This document shows positions 1 to 9,363 of a stretch of DNA of 64,000 bases, one piece after another. Origin of the DNA: Companilactobacillus mishanensis (GTDB lineage: Bacteria > Bacillota > Bacilli > Lactobacillales > Lactobacillaceae). The stretch covers positions 62,001-126,000 of the forward strand of contig NZ_RHON01000001.1 of assembly GCF_003946505.1 (NCBI RefSeq). The letters are read 5' to 3'. The number at the start of each line of letters is the position of its first letter. Within the stretch, counting starts at the first letter, position 1. The notes beneath the pieces were generated by a model that did no database searches, was not told the DNA's origin, and was given only the letters and a program-made list of their open reading frames with translations. Position numbers and translations under genes: made by a program.

Positions 1-2
1 CT

Positions 3-827
<825 letters not shown>

Positions 828-835
828 AAATTAAT

Positions 836-899
836 GATCCTTTTTCGATTGGATTGTGGATGTTTAACATCCATATGACAATTGGGAAAGGATTTTTTG
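836..899 (+). terminator. Rho-independent terminator after mnmA
   Basis: A long imperfect stem (ATCCTTT at the left pairs with AAAGGAT at the right, extended by G-U pairs) carries an inner hairpin (GGATG/CATCC) and ends in a run of six T. It closes the mnmA transcript. Confidence 0.75.
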
Positions 900-1005
900 T
901 TGTAATCTGTACATATCATGAGTATGCTTAAACTATTCTTAGTCAAGAAAAGGAGAATTGATCAGCAAGACAGATTTATAAATTACTAAATGGGGTGAAT
1001 TACTT

Positions 1006-1500
1006 TTGGAAAGATCTAGGAGAAAACATTTATTGTATGTTATTTTCTTAATTTCATTGGTTCAGTTAGCTATGTTTTCCATTGTGTATAGGATTAAGTC
1101 GCCAAGTGAATTTTCTTCGATGGTTTATCAAGTAAATACTAGTAATAAAATGAAACTGATTATTTTTCTGACATCTTTATTAATATTAATTTTTATCTTT
1201 GCAGTATCGTTGATACTGACGAACAGCTTTCGCTATTTAAGTCATAAGATTTTTTCAACTTCAGATTCTACTTGGCATTTTGAACTTATTTTTATTTATT
1301 TTTTGTTCATCTCTAGCATTCAGGTGATTGTTTCAGCAGTCGGGGTCAAATATTTGTCTTATCCTTTACCTATCATGTATATGATTGCTTTGATCTATTT
1401 GGCTTGGAAGGTATGGAATAAATCAAAAAATGTAATTGGTACAGCCGGTATAATTATGTTTGGGGTATTGATTCAATTCCTCCTGGAAGTATTGAGCTAA
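1006..1500 (+). CDS. Orphan multi-pass membrane protein, 164 aa
   Basis: I do not recognise the family. The 164-residue product is very hydrophobic, with about five predicted membrane spans (roughly residues 9-29, 51-71, 90-112, 118-135 and 143-162), short loops, no signal peptide cleavage site and no catalytic motif that I can see. The start is TTG, chosen because GGGGTG at 992-997 lies 8 nt upstream and no ATG is available near it. It stands alone between two terminators. The overall look is similar to small Yip1-like or stress-associated membrane proteins, but that is only a resemblance. Confidence 0.6.
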   Translation: MERSRRKHLLYVIFLISLVQLAMFSIVYRIKSPSEFSSMVYQVNTSNKMKLIIFLTSLLILIFIFAVSLILTNSFRYLSHKIFSTSDSTWHFELIFIYFLFISSIQVIVSAVGVKYLSYPLPIMYMIALIYLAWKVWNKSKNVIGTAGIIMFGVLIQFLLEVLS

Positions 1501-1523
1501 TTTAGAATGTTATTAAGTTTAGA

Positions 1524-1560
1524 GAAAGGTGAATCCTCAAATTGAGAATTCACCTTTTTT
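1524..1560 (+). terminator. Terminator after the orphan membrane gene
   Basis: AAAGGTGAAT and ATTCACCTTT form a stem with an inner CTCAA/TTGAG extension (one mismatch), followed by six or more T. Confidence 0.8.
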
Positions 1561-1603
1561 ATTTCAAAGATATTGAGATTTTGTATTAAATATACCGGGT
1601 ACC

Positions 1604-1632
1604 TTGAAAAAATTGAGATAAATCTCCATAAT
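1604..1632 (+). promoter_or_regulatory. Sigma-A promoter for the phosphatase-TPR-recD2 operon
   Basis: TTGAAA (1604-1609), a 17-nt spacer and CATAAT (1627-1632). The expected start of transcription near 1639 leaves a short leader before the ATG at 1670. Confidence 0.65.
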
Positions 1633-1669
1633 TGGAGTATTAAGTAAAAATAGTAAGGTGAATTGGCAT

Positions 1670-2320
1670 ATGGAACTATATTTTGTGAGACATGGGAAAA
1701 CTGAATGGAATTTGGAAGGTAAGTATCAAGGGAGTCATGGAGATTCTCCGCTATTACCTGACAGTATTCATGATATTAGTTTGTTGGCTGAACGTTTACG
1801 TAAAGTGAATATTAGTCATGCTTACACTAGTCCATTGCCACGTGCCAAAACTACAGCCGAGGTTCTTATTTCTGATATGAACAAGAATATTCCTCTAACG
1901 GTAGTTGACGACCTTCGTGAATTTGATTTGGGTGTTATGGAAGGTAAGAAATTTGTTGATCTTGAGAAGAAAATTCCCGAAGTCATTCACGCCTTTCGTT
2001 ATGAACCTGCTGACTATGACAATAATAAAATCAAAGCTGAATCATTTGAATCAGTAGTGAAGCGTACTAATTCTGCAATCAATCTGATTGTTGATAAAAA
2101 TCATGGTAAAGGTAATGTTTTGATCGTCAGCCATGGTGCTGCATTAGTTGCAATGATCCAATCACTTTTGGGTAACGATATTGCTGACATCCGTAAAGAT
2201 GGTGGCTTATCAAATACAAGTTTGACGCATCTACGCTATGAAAATGGTCGATATAAATTGATCAATTGGAATGAAACAAAGTTTTTAAACAAAGAACTAA
2301 AGAGTACTGACACTATCTGA
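1670..2320 (+). CDS. Histidine phosphatase family protein (phosphoglycerate-mutase-like)
   Basis: A 216-aa branch-1 histidine phosphatase. The phospho-acceptor motif RHGKTEWN lies at the N-terminus (residues 7-14 from the chosen start) and the second catalytic His sits in VSHGAAL. Members include cofactor-dependent phosphoglycerate mutases and assorted phosphatases; the short length and LYFVRHGKTEWN start suit a phosphatase rather than glycolytic GpmA, but the substrate cannot be read from sequence. An upstream in-frame GTG (1658) exists, but AAGGTG at 1655-1660 positions the ATG at 1670 (spacing 9). It is followed 8 bp later by the TPR gene, so the two are probably cotranscribed with recD2. 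Confidence 0.85.
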   Translation: MELYFVRHGKTEWNLEGKYQGSHGDSPLLPDSIHDISLLAERLRKVNISHAYTSPLPRAKTTAEVLISDMNKNIPLTVVDDLREFDLGVMEGKKFVDLEKKIPEVIHAFRYEPADYDNNKIKAESFESVVKRTNSAINLIVDKNHGKGNVLIVSHGAALVAMIQSLLGNDIADIRKDGGLSNTSLTHLRYENGRYKLINWNETKFLNKELKSTDTI

Positions 2321-2328
2321 GGTATTTT

Positions 2329-2973
2329 ATGACTGAATCTAAGCAACAAAAAGAGACCAGAATACAGCAATTGGTCAAGAAGTTAGAAAAGGACAATCGA
2401 CAATTGCCCGTAATCCTGGAATTGTCCGCCAACTTAGTAGAGGTTGGCGATTTGGAGCAGGCTGAAGATCTTTTAACTAGATCATTGACATTATTTCCAC
2501 AAAATACAGACCTTTTATATAATTTGGGGAATGTCTATTTTTTGGCAGATCAATCTGAAAAAGCCCATGAGATTTTCACTTATCTGATCAAGGCCAATTA
2601 TGGGTTTGAAGCCTACTTCATGGAAAGCAAGACTTTAAATCAACAAGGTAAAAAGTCGATGGCGATAGTTTACGCTTTGACTGCGGTTGAAAAAGCACCA
2701 AATGACTTTGCTGCCAATGAGCTGATTGCAGACTTATTGATGGCGAACGGAAATTTTGATGATGCTAAAAACTACTATATTAAGGCAAATGGAATCAATC
2801 CAACTGCTAAGGCGTATTTCAACCTAGCACTATGTAAAATGAATTTGAAAGAACCATATGAACACGAATTAGATCAATCTAAAAAATTAGACAATGATTA
2901 TTATTTAAAAAACGAAAAAGAATTAGCTGATCTACAGCAATTTATGACGAAGAATCGAGGTAAAAATGACTGA
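2329..2973 (+). CDS. Tetratricopeptide repeat protein
   Basis: A 214-aa soluble protein built of helical TPR units (for example NTDLLYNLGNVYFLADQSEK and the segment near residue 150, where A-N-G-I-N-P-T-A-K-A-Y-F-N-L-A is typical). There is no signal peptide or catalytic motif; such proteins are usually scaffolds. It lies between a histidine phosphatase and recD2 and overlaps the recD2 start by 8 bp, which points to translational coupling. The same three-gene order is, to my knowledge, common in lactobacilli, but its function there is not known. Confidence 0.85.
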   Translation: MTESKQQKETRIQQLVKKLEKDNRQLPVILELSANLVEVGDLEQAEDLLTRSLTLFPQNTDLLYNLGNVYFLADQSEKAHEIFTYLIKANYGFEAYFMESKTLNQQGKKSMAIVYALTAVEKAPNDFAANELIADLLMANGNFDDAKNYYIKANGINPTAKAYFNLALCKMNLKEPYEHELDQSKKLDNDYYLKNEKELADLQQFMTKNRGKND

Positions 2974-5374
2974 AACTGATGAAAAACAATATTTTGTTGG
3001 AACAGTAAAAGCTATTTTCTTCGAGAATCCTGAGAATTTATACAAAATATTTTCCATCAAAGTTAAGAAAACCAATACTGATTGGGATGCCAGTGATATC
3101 GTTGTTACCGGCAGTTTTGGAGAAATTTCTGAAGAAGAAGAATACAGATTTGAGGGTGAATTAGTGGATCATCCTAAATATGGACAACAATTTAAAGCTG
3201 AAACTTATCACCACAGTCGGCCCAGCGGTCGTAAAGAGTTGATAAGCTTTTTTTCTGGAGAAGAATTTCCTGGTATAGGTAAGAAGACTGCTGAGAAAAT
3301 CGTTGATAAATTAGGTGATAATGCGATCGAAAAAATTATCAGAGATCCTAATGCACTGGATTTTTTGAAGTTAGGCGAAGAAAAGACCAACTTGGTGGTA
3401 GAACAGATTTCTAATAACAATGAAGCTGAACAGACACTCTTCGAATTAAGTAATTTTGGCTTTGGAAATGTATTATCTGCTCGAATCTACCAACAGTACG
3501 GCGCGAATACCATCGATAAAATCAATGAAGACCCCTACAAACTAGTTTTGGAAGTTAAAGGAATCGGATTTAAACGTGCTGATGAATTGGCAAGGAGACT
3601 AGGAATTGCTGAAGATGATCCGCGTCGAATCAAGGGAGCTTTGATTCAAATTGTTGATGACTTGGTTAACTCGTCCGGCGACACCTTTATTCCACAAGAA
3701 GTTATGTTGAAACGAGCATATTCAACTTTACAATCTCGAAATACTAAGCCTGATTTGGATCAGAAAATTGTGGATTGTCTAAAGGAATTGGTAAATGACG
3801 GTTCAATAATTGTTGAAGATAAGAAAGTATATGAAAAAACTATTTTTGATGCTGAATGGTCAATTGCCCAATCTTTGAAAATGATCACTGATACGTACAA
3901 AGGTGAAGAGTGGTCTGACAAAGAATATAAAACTGAACTTGCCAAAGTGGAACGTGATTTCAAAGTAAAATACGATGACTCACAAGAGAATGCCATTCGA
4001 CAGGCCTTGAGCCATTCAGTCTTCCTATTAACGGGTGGACCAGGTACTGGTAAAACAACAATTATTAACGGAATCGTAGCTATGTATTCTAAGTTGAACG
4101 ATGCCACACTTGACCCAGAATCAGAGGATTATGCTATTGCTTTAGCTGCACCAACTGGAAGAGCGGCTAAGCACATGGGTGAGACGACTGGACTTCCAGC
4201 TATGACCATCCATAGATTGCTCGGACTTACGGGAACTGCCGATGATGAATATGCTGAACCAACCTTAGATTGTAAATTATTGATAATTGATGAGATGTCC
4301 ATGGTTGATACAAGATTATTCAAAACTCTGATTACTGCAGTTCAGCCGGGTACCCAGGTTATTTTGGTCGGTGATAAAGATCAGTTGCCATCTGTCGGAC
4401 CAGGTCAAATATTTTCAGATATGATACAAAGTGATGTTTTTGCAACAACCATTTTGACGGAGATTCATCGTATGGATGAGGATTCGACAATTATTCAATT
4501 GGCTCACGATATTAATCGAGGAATAATTACCGATGATGTTTTTCAAAATCGGTCTGATCGAAGCTTCTTTAGTACTGGTAGCAACAATGTGCCAGATGCC
4601 GTTTCACAAATAGTCAGCAAATCAGCCGAACGAGGTTTTGATATTGCTGATGTTCAAATTTTGGCGCCAATGTATCGTGGAAAAGCAGGTATTGATAATT
4701 TGAATGTAACGATTCAAAATGTTGTCAATCCAATGAACGAAAAACGCAAAGAAGTTTCAATGGGAAATGTACATTATCGAATCAATGACAAGGTTGTTTA
4801 TTTAGTTAACACACCTGAGGATAATGTATTCAATGGTGAAATCGGTAAAATAGTTGGTATTGATTTGGCGAAGACTAATACTGATCACGTTGATAAAATT
4901 ATTATCGATTTTGAAGGAAATCAGGTTACGCTGGATCGAAAAGATTGGAGCAATATCACGTTGGCTTATTGTACCTCGATACATAAAGCCCAAGGTTCTG
5001 AATTCGAAATGGTCATTTTACCGTTAGTTAATGAGGAATCAAGGATGCTCCGTCGTAATTTGTTGTATACGGCAATTACTAGGTCTAAGAAAATCTTGAT
5101 CATGGTTGGTAATAAGTCGGCTTTTGAACGAGCCATCCAAGATCAATCATCTGCTAGAAATACTACTTTGAAAGAACGACTGTTAGAGATTTTTAAAGTG
5201 GCAGCTGAACCGGTAGTAAATGAGGATTCAGATTCAGATGAAGTTGAAGACCAATCAGAAGATGATGGACAATTAACTTTGGATAAAGTTATGAGCAATG
5301 CAATTGATCCTATGATCGGTATGTCAGGAGTCACACCATTTGATTTCATGAAAGATACAAATAAAACCGCTTAG
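2966..5374 (+). CDS. recD2: ATP-dependent RecD2 helicase
   Basis: An 802-aa SF1B 5'-3' DNA helicase of the RecD2 (YrrC) type, the stand-alone RecD relative found in bacteria without RecBC and linked to replication-fork and damage tolerance. The N-terminal OB-like/HhH part contains GEEFPGIGKKTAEKI. Walker A GGPGTGKTT is near residue 356, Walker B LLIIDEMSMVD near 440, and the C-terminal UvrD-like motif reads TSIHKAQGSEF followed by LLYTAITRSKK. The length is normal for the family. An acidic tail (DSDSDEVEDQSEDDG) near residue 760 precedes the C-terminus. The ATG overlaps the TPR gene; GAGGT about 6 nt upstream is the ribosome site. A perfect hairpin ends the operon. Confidence 0.95.
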   Translation: MTETDEKQYFVGTVKAIFFENPENLYKIFSIKVKKTNTDWDASDIVVTGSFGEISEEEEYRFEGELVDHPKYGQQFKAETYHHSRPSGRKELISFFSGEEFPGIGKKTAEKIVDKLGDNAIEKIIRDPNALDFLKLGEEKTNLVVEQISNNNEAEQTLFELSNFGFGNVLSARIYQQYGANTIDKINEDPYKLVLEVKGIGFKRADELARRLGIAEDDPRRIKGALIQIVDDLVNSSGDTFIPQEVMLKRAYSTLQSRNTKPDLDQKIVDCLKELVNDGSIIVEDKKVYEKTIFDAEWSIAQSLKMITDTYKGEEWSDKEYKTELAKVERDFKVKYDDSQENAIRQALSHSVFLLTGGPGTGKTTIINGIVAMYSKLNDATLDPESEDYAIALAAPTGRAAKHMGETTGLPAMTIHRLLGLTGTADDEYAEPTLDCKLLIIDEMSMVDTRLFKTLITAVQPGTQVILVGDKDQLPSVGPGQIFSDMIQSDVFATTILTEIHRMDEDSTIIQLAHDINRGIITDDVFQNRSDRSFFSTGSNNVPDAVSQIVSKSAERGFDIADVQILAPMYRGKAGIDNLNVTIQNVVNPMNEKRKEVSMGNVHYRINDKVVYLVNTPEDNVFNGEIGKIVGIDLAKTNTDHVDKIIIDFEGNQVTLDRKDWSNITLAYCTSIHKAQGSEFEMVILPLVNEESRMLRRNLLYTAITRSKKILIMVGNKSAFERAIQDQSSARNTTLKERLLEIFKVAAEPVVNEDSDSDEVEDQSEDDGQLTLDKVMSNAIDPMIGMSGVTPFDFMKDTNKTA

Positions 5375-5400
5375 ACAATGTCTAAGCGGTTTTTGTTTTT
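5366..5400. terminator. Bidirectional terminator between recD2 and the lipid kinase
   Basis: A perfect 12-bp stem (AACCGCTTAGAC / GTCTAAGCGGTT) with a 3-nt loop overlaps the recD2 stop codon. T-rich sequence follows on the plus strand (GTTTTTGTTTTT) and, more weakly, on the minus strand, so it can serve both convergent genes. Confidence 0.85.
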
Positions 5401-6353
5401 TATTCGATTGGTAACCAGAATTGATGCTGAATCGATTTGAAATGTATATGGAATTCATGCTGTCCTAATTCTTCACCATCCATTTGGCCTTGTTCGACAC
5501 TATGGTCTGAAATAGTAAATTCTGGCTCTTGAATATGCCATACTTCCTTATCCTTCAGATGTGAACCATTCGTCAGCAATTTGGTAAATAGTTTAACGAA
5601 TGTCATACCGGTGATTTTATTGACAACAACTAAATCTAACTTTTCATCGAAAGGTTGGGCAAGAGGGTCGATAGCAATCCCACCACCAAAATAAGGATGA
5701 TTTGTTGCAACCACTATATATGCTGAATCGAAATGTTTAGTTTTACTTCCATATTCAACATCGATAGGGAATCCACCTTGAAGATGAATAACTTTTATCA
5801 AGCTCGAAACATATGCTAAAGTCCCCATCTTCAACGTATTCAAAATATCTTTTCGTTTGGAGTGGTTAGTGTAATATACCGTACTTGCATCGAAACCCAT
5901 TCCGATGTTGTTAACAAAGTATTTAGTTTGATTGGTGTTTAAATCATCCGCTTGTGCAACATCGATCGTGACTGGATCATCCATGATCAACATCTTTTGC
6001 AGTAATTCAAGTGGACCCTGTTTTTTGATTTTCAATCCTCGACTAAAATCATTTCCTGATCCACTGGGGATGTAGGCAAGGGGAGTATCAGGATTATCTG
6101 ATATCATTACTCCATTGAGAGCCTGGTTTAAAGTCCCATCTCCACCGATAACCAAAATTCTGGTAAATGGAGTAATATTTTCTGCCAATTGTTTGGCAAT
6201 TGGTATTCCATCGCCATCACATTTAGTTTCGTGAACTTCAAAATTAATTTCAGCGTTTTTTAGAAAATTTTGAATCTTGTTCCAAGTACTTTTTGATTGG
6301 CCATTGCCAGCACGTTTATTATAGATTATTTCAATCTTCTCAATCTTTGACAT
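5400..6353 (-). CDS. Diacylglycerol kinase family lipid kinase
   Basis: A 317-aa protein of the DAGK/YegS/DgkB fold. It carries the nucleotide-binding motif GGDGTLNQALNG (about residues 74-85), the segment PLAYIPSGSGNDFSR and the family's C-terminal MDGEELG. Soluble members of this type (DgkB in Bacillus) phosphorylate diacylglycerol released by lipoteichoic acid synthesis; paralogues have other lipid substrates. A GGGGAG ribosome site lies upstream of the ATG. It is monocistronic, between its own terminator and that of rnjA. Confidence 0.9.
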   Translation of the reverse strand: MSKIEKIEIIYNKRAGNGQSKSTWNKIQNFLKNAEINFEVHETKCDGDGIPIAKQLAENITPFTRILVIGGDGTLNQALNGVMISDNPDTPLAYIPSGSGNDFSRGLKIKKQGPLELLQKMLIMDDPVTIDVAQADDLNTNQTKYFVNNIGMGFDASTVYYTNHSKRKDILNTLKMGTLAYVSSLIKVIHLQGGFPIDVEYGSKTKHFDSAYIVVATNHPYFGGGIAIDPLAQPFDEKLDLVVVNKITGMTFVKLFTKLLTNGSHLKDKEVWHIQEPEFTISDHSVEQGQMDGEELGQHEFHIHFKSIQHQFWLPIE

Positions 6354-6378
6354 TAGTTCTGGTTACTCCCCTAGAAAT

Positions 6379-6404
6379 AAAAAAGCAGATCGATTGATCT
6401 GCTT
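6379..6404 (-). terminator. Terminator after rnjA
   Basis: On the minus strand AAGCAGATC/GATCTGCTT forms a 9-bp stem with a 4-nt loop, followed by six T. It abuts the rnjA stop codon. Confidence 0.85.
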
Positions 6405-8094
6405 AAATTGAAGTTGATATTAACATTGGAAGGATAACAGGATTTCTTGCAGTACGTTTGTATAAGAATTCTTGTAATCCATCGATGATAACTCGTTTTA
6501 AAATTGCTTCGGTGACAGGATTTTCTTTGTCATCAAATGCGTTCTTGATCAAATGGAAAACACGTTTTTGCGCTTGATTGATCAACTCACCTGATTCTCT
6601 CATATAGACGAATCCTCTAGAAAGAATATCTGGACCAGCCAAAACAATATGTTTCTTGTAGTCGATAGTTGCAACTACAACGACCATTCCTTCTTCTGAA
6701 AGAATTTGACGATCGTGGATAACAACGTTACCAATATCGCCAACACCTTTACCATCGACATAAACATCTCCGGCAGGGAAGTGTCCTGCACGATGAGCAG
6801 TATCTTTAGTCAAGGCAAGAACATCACCGTTTTCCATCAAGAATGAATGATCTTGCGGAACATCACATAATTCAGCTAATTCAGTGTGTATCTTTAACAT
6901 ACGATACTCACCGTGAATTGGCATGAAGAACTTAGGCTTCATTAATCGAAGCATCAATTCTTGTTCTGTTTGACCACCGTGTCCAGAAGCATGGATATTG
7001 TTGACTTTACCATGAATAACTTCAGCACCAGCTTCAGATAATTGGTTGATCAAATGGTTAACACTGATAGTGTTACCAGGAATAGGGTTACTAGAGAAAA
7101 TAACCGTATCTCCAGGTTGAATACTGATCTGTCTGTGTGTTCCGTTTGCAATACGACTAAGTGCTGCAAGTGGTTCACCTTGAGAACCAGTACATAAGAT
7201 CAATGTTTCGTTAGCAGGAACGTGATTCAATTCGTGTGGGTCAATCAACATTTCATCAGGAATATTTAGATATCCTAATTCACGACCATTTGCGATTGCA
7301 CCTTCCATGCTTCGACCAAAGACAGCAATTTTACGACCCTGTTGGATCGCAGCGTCAACGGCTTGAGAAACACGATAAATATTTGAGGCAAATGTAGCAA
7401 ATATGATTCTGCCTTGAATAGTCTCAAATATTTGGTGAATAGTAAGACCAACTGAACGTTCTGATTTTGAGAAAGTTGGAATTTCAGCATTTGTACTGTC
7501 TGACATGAGAAGTAAAACACCTTCAGCACCAAGACCAGCCATCTTTTGGAGGTTAGGTGCAGGTAGTCCAGCAACAGGAGTCAAGTCAAACTTGAAATCT
7601 CCAGTTTCTACGATTGTTCCTTCTGGTGTATGTACAGCAACACCTAATGTATCAGGAATTGAGTGAGTAGTTCTGAAAAATGTAACGCTTGTTTTGGGAA
7701 ACTTGATTACAGAATCTTCACCGATTACGTTCATTTTTGTAGATTGTAATAGGCCATGTTCTTCCAATTTACCTTTAATTAATGCACAAGCTAATGGACC
7801 GGCATATATAGGTATATTTGGTAACTTTTGTAATAGGTAAGGAATTCCACCAATATGATCTTCGTGACCATGGGTGATAAATAAACCTTTAATTTTATCT
7901 TGATTTTCAACTAGGTAACTATAATCAGAAATTACGTAGTCGATTCCCAGAAGCTCGTCTTCAGGGAATTTGATACCGGCATCAATAACGATCAATTCGT
8001 CTTGATATTCGACACCATACATATTTTTACCGATTTCGCCAAGGCCCCCGATGGCGAAAACAGCAACTTCATTATTTTTAACGTTTAGAGCCAT
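6403..8094 (-). CDS. rnjA: Ribonuclease J1
   Basis: RNase J1 is the 5'-3' exo- and endoribonuclease of the metallo-beta-lactamase/beta-CASP family that drives mRNA turnover and 16S rRNA maturation in Firmicutes. The 563-aa product has the intact zinc motif HGHEDHIGG (residues 75-83), [24 protein letters not shown], and the beta-CASP/late motifs IHASGHGGQ and PIHGEYRML. It lies 3 bp downstream of rpoY, the usual arrangement. A second, catalytically degenerate RNase J is encoded at about 27 kb, so J1 should be the active partner of a J1/J2 pair. Confidence 0.97.
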   Translation of the reverse strand: MALNVKNNEVAVFAIGGLGEIGKNMYGVEYQDELIVIDAGIKFPEDELLGIDYVISDYSYLVENQDKIKGLFITHGHEDHIGGIPYLLQKLPNIPIYAGPLACALIKGKLEEHGLLQSTKMNVIGEDSVIKFPKTSVTFFRTTHSIPDTLGVAVHTPEGTIVETGDFKFDLTPVAGLPAPNLQKMAGLGAEGVLLLMSDSTNAEIPTFSKSERSVGLTIHQIFETIQGRIIFATFASNIYRVSQAVDAAIQQGRKIAVFGRSMEGAIANGRELGYLNIPDEMLIDPHELNHVPANETLILCTGSQGEPLAALSRIANGTHRQISIQPGDTVIFSSNPIPGNTISVNHLINQLSEAGAEVIHGKVNNIHASGHGGQTEQELMLRLMKPKFFMPIHGEYRMLKIHTELAELCDVPQDHSFLMENGDVLALTKDTAHRAGHFPAGDVYVDGKGVGDIGNVVIHDRQILSEEGMVVVVATIDYKKHIVLAGPDILSRGFVYMRESGELINQAQKRVFHLIKNAFDDKENPVTEAILKRVIIDGLQEFLYKRTARNPVILPMLISTSI

Positions 8095-8097
8095 TAA

Positions 8098-8310
8098 CTA
8101 AAACTCCGTCAATTTGAAATTAGGATTCTGTTGTTCATATTCAAGATGTTTCTCGTCTAATTCTTGAATCAATTCGATATCGTAATTTGTATTTTTTTCT
8201 ACTTGTTCACGTACGTCAACGCTGGTATCAGCATCGATGTAGATTGAATGTGTATATTCACGGCGGGGGTTATCTTGTTTGTTTTCTTGGAATAAAACTT
8301 TGTATATCAC
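8098..8310 (-). CDS. rpoY: DNA-directed RNA polymerase subunit epsilon
   Basis: A 70-aa small RNA polymerase accessory subunit (RpoY, formerly DUF1447/UPF0356) found in Firmicutes. Its sequence begins M-I-Y-K-V-L-F-Q-E and contains RREYTHSIYID, typical of the family. The open frame runs 46 codons further upstream, but the right start is GTG at 8310-8308: AAAGGAG lies 9 nt before it, the family starts at this residue, and the upstream extension has unrelated composition and covers the promoter. The gene is cotranscribed with rnjA. Confidence 0.93.
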   Translation of the reverse strand: MIYKVLFQENKQDNPRREYTHSIYIDADTSVDVREQVEKNTNYDIELIQELDEKHLEYEQQNPNFKLTEF

Positions 8311-8413
8311 TATAAATTTCTCCTTTTGTATTTCATTAAAACGAAGCTCAAAAGTGTTTCGTTTAAGTATTTCCAGTCCATTTGGTTGAGCAATCAACAA
8401 GTAACACAATTTT

Positions 8414-8442
8414 AACATACACGAACTAGTAAGTATACTCAA
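8414..8442 (-). promoter_or_regulatory. Promoter for rpoY-rnjA
   Basis: Read on the minus strand: TTGAGT (8442-8437), a 17-nt spacer and TATGTT (8419-8414). The resulting leader is about 95 nt. Confidence 0.5.
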
Positions 8443-8466
8443 TCGCACGCATGGTGAAGCGCTTTT

Positions 8467-9027
8467 TTACGAGATAACAACTGTGCTTGGGTCTACTTCA
8501 AAAGGATTCTTTTTGTCGATCTTGTCATAGTATAAATGACCATTTAAATGATCGATTTCATGTTGGCAAACGATTGCAGGATAATCGCGCACACGTAGTG
8601 TTTGAGAGTTACCATCAAAATCATCATATTTGATAGTGATACGGTCGGATCTAGGAACAAATCCAGGGACATCCTCATCAACAGACAAGCAACCTTCACC
8701 TTGTGATAAAGCTGCATTTTGAACTGAGTTTCTAACAATAACGGGGTTGATCAATGTGATTTTTAACAAAGGCTTGTCGGGATTTTCTTCGTCTGGGACT
8801 AAAACAGCAGCCATCATTTCTGAGACTCCAACTTGGGGTGCGGCCAAACCGACACCGGCACGAAGTTGATGCTTTTCGGCGAATTCCTCATTTTGACTGT
8901 TTACTAGGTATTCCATCATGTCATCAGCTAATTTTTTATCTTTATCACTTAATGGAAATTCTACTTTTTGGCTTACTTTTCTTAAAACAGGATCGCCATC
9001 ACGGACGATATCTTTCATTAAATACAT
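8467..9027 (-). CDS. def: Peptide deformylase
   Basis: A 186-aa type-2 (Gram-positive) peptide deformylase that removes the formyl group from nascent proteins. All three metal-site motifs are present: [16 protein letters not shown] (Cys ligand) and QHEIDHLNG (two His ligands and the catalytic Glu). The long insertion between motif 1 and motif 2 is typical of the type-2 enzyme. The start is the ATG at 9027-9025, placed by GGAGG 5 nt upstream; an ATG four codons earlier overlaps that ribosome site. A TATAAT box at 9074-9069 on the minus strand (weak -35) could be its promoter. Confidence 0.95.
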   Translation of the reverse strand: MYLMKDIVRDGDPVLRKVSQKVEFPLSDKDKKLADDMMEYLVNSQNEEFAEKHQLRAGVGLAAPQVGVSEMMAAVLVPDEENPDKPLLKITLINPVIVRNSVQNAALSQGEGCLSVDEDVPGFVPRSDRITIKYDDFDGNSQTLRVRDYPAIVCQHEIDHLNGHLYYDKIDKKNPFEVDPSTVVIS

Positions 9028-9132
9028 ATTTTCCTCCAATAATGTTGGGTTATGAAGCTAGTAATTACATTATAGATTATTTGACCTAAAATTTTTACTT
9101 AAAAATCTATATTTTATTATGAGTAACTATAA

Positions 9133-9161
9133 TTTAAAAAGCTTGTGAAATATGGTAAACT
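9133..9161 (+). promoter_or_regulatory. Extended -10 promoter upstream of ldhD
   Basis: TTTAAA (9133-9138), a 17-nt spacer and TAAACT (9156-9161), preceded by TG one base upstream, which gives an extended -10 element. The same TGGTAAACT string occurs in the pdhA promoter 1.25 kb downstream. The predicted start of transcription is 9167-9168. Confidence 0.55.
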
Positions 9162-9167
9162 CGATTT

Positions 9168-9272
9168 ATGCAACATATGTTTGCGGTTTCATCGTTGATA
9201 CTGCAGGCTAGAATGACTTTTAATGCTGTTCCATTACCAATAACTCATAAGTGCTATCGAATCCATTTTTGA
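9168..9272 (+). CDS. Candidate 34-aa leader peptide or small RNA before ldhD
   Basis: An ATG sits 6 nt after the -10 box, at the predicted +1, so translation would have to be leaderless; there is no Shine-Dalgarno site. The frame stays open for 34 codons with a mildly hydrophobic N-terminal half and a His/Cys/Tyr/Arg-containing end (HKCYRIHF). It stops with TGA inside the loop region of the following hairpin. I know no homologue. The alternative is a non-coding RNA of about 120 nt in which this frame is accidental. Confidence 0.3.
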   Translation: MQHMFAVSSLILQARMTFNAVPLPITHKCYRIHF

Positions 9273-9287
9273 TCTTGCACTTTTTTT
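9249..9287 (+). terminator. Terminator-like hairpin in the ldhD leader
   Basis: AAGTGC (9249-9254) pairs with GCACTT (9277-9282), with inner pairing ATC(G)AA/TTTGAT, followed by seven T. It lies about 76 nt before ldhD, so it may act as an attenuator or as the end of a small RNA. Confidence 0.6.
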
Positions 9288-9363
9288 GTGTAATGGGGTT
9301 GGTTGATCAAGTTGAATCGTTGTTGTACCAAAAAAATTTTGTTTAATCTAGGAGGAACCAGAT

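Larger units (their letters stand above)
9028..9363. other. Divergent intergenic region def / ldhD
   Basis: This 336-bp gap holds the def promoter area on the left and, on the plus strand, a promoter, a 34-codon ORF beginning at the predicted transcription start, and a terminator-like hairpin (each listed separately). Between the hairpin (ending 9287) and ldhD there is only T/A-rich sequence with weak promoter-like hexamers (TTGATC at 9303, TTGAAT at 9312), then the strong GGAGG before ldhD. Confidence 0.6.

Noticed and set aside
948..981. AAAAGGAG with a 7-codon mini-ORF (TTG 958 to TAA) before the orphan membrane gene
   Set aside because: Only 2 nt separate the ribosome-site match from the TTG, too close for initiation; no attenuator hairpin is linked to it.
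8311..8448. 46-residue N-terminal extension of rpoY
   Set aside because: Non-conserved, overlaps the promoter, and lies upstream of the AAAGGAG site.
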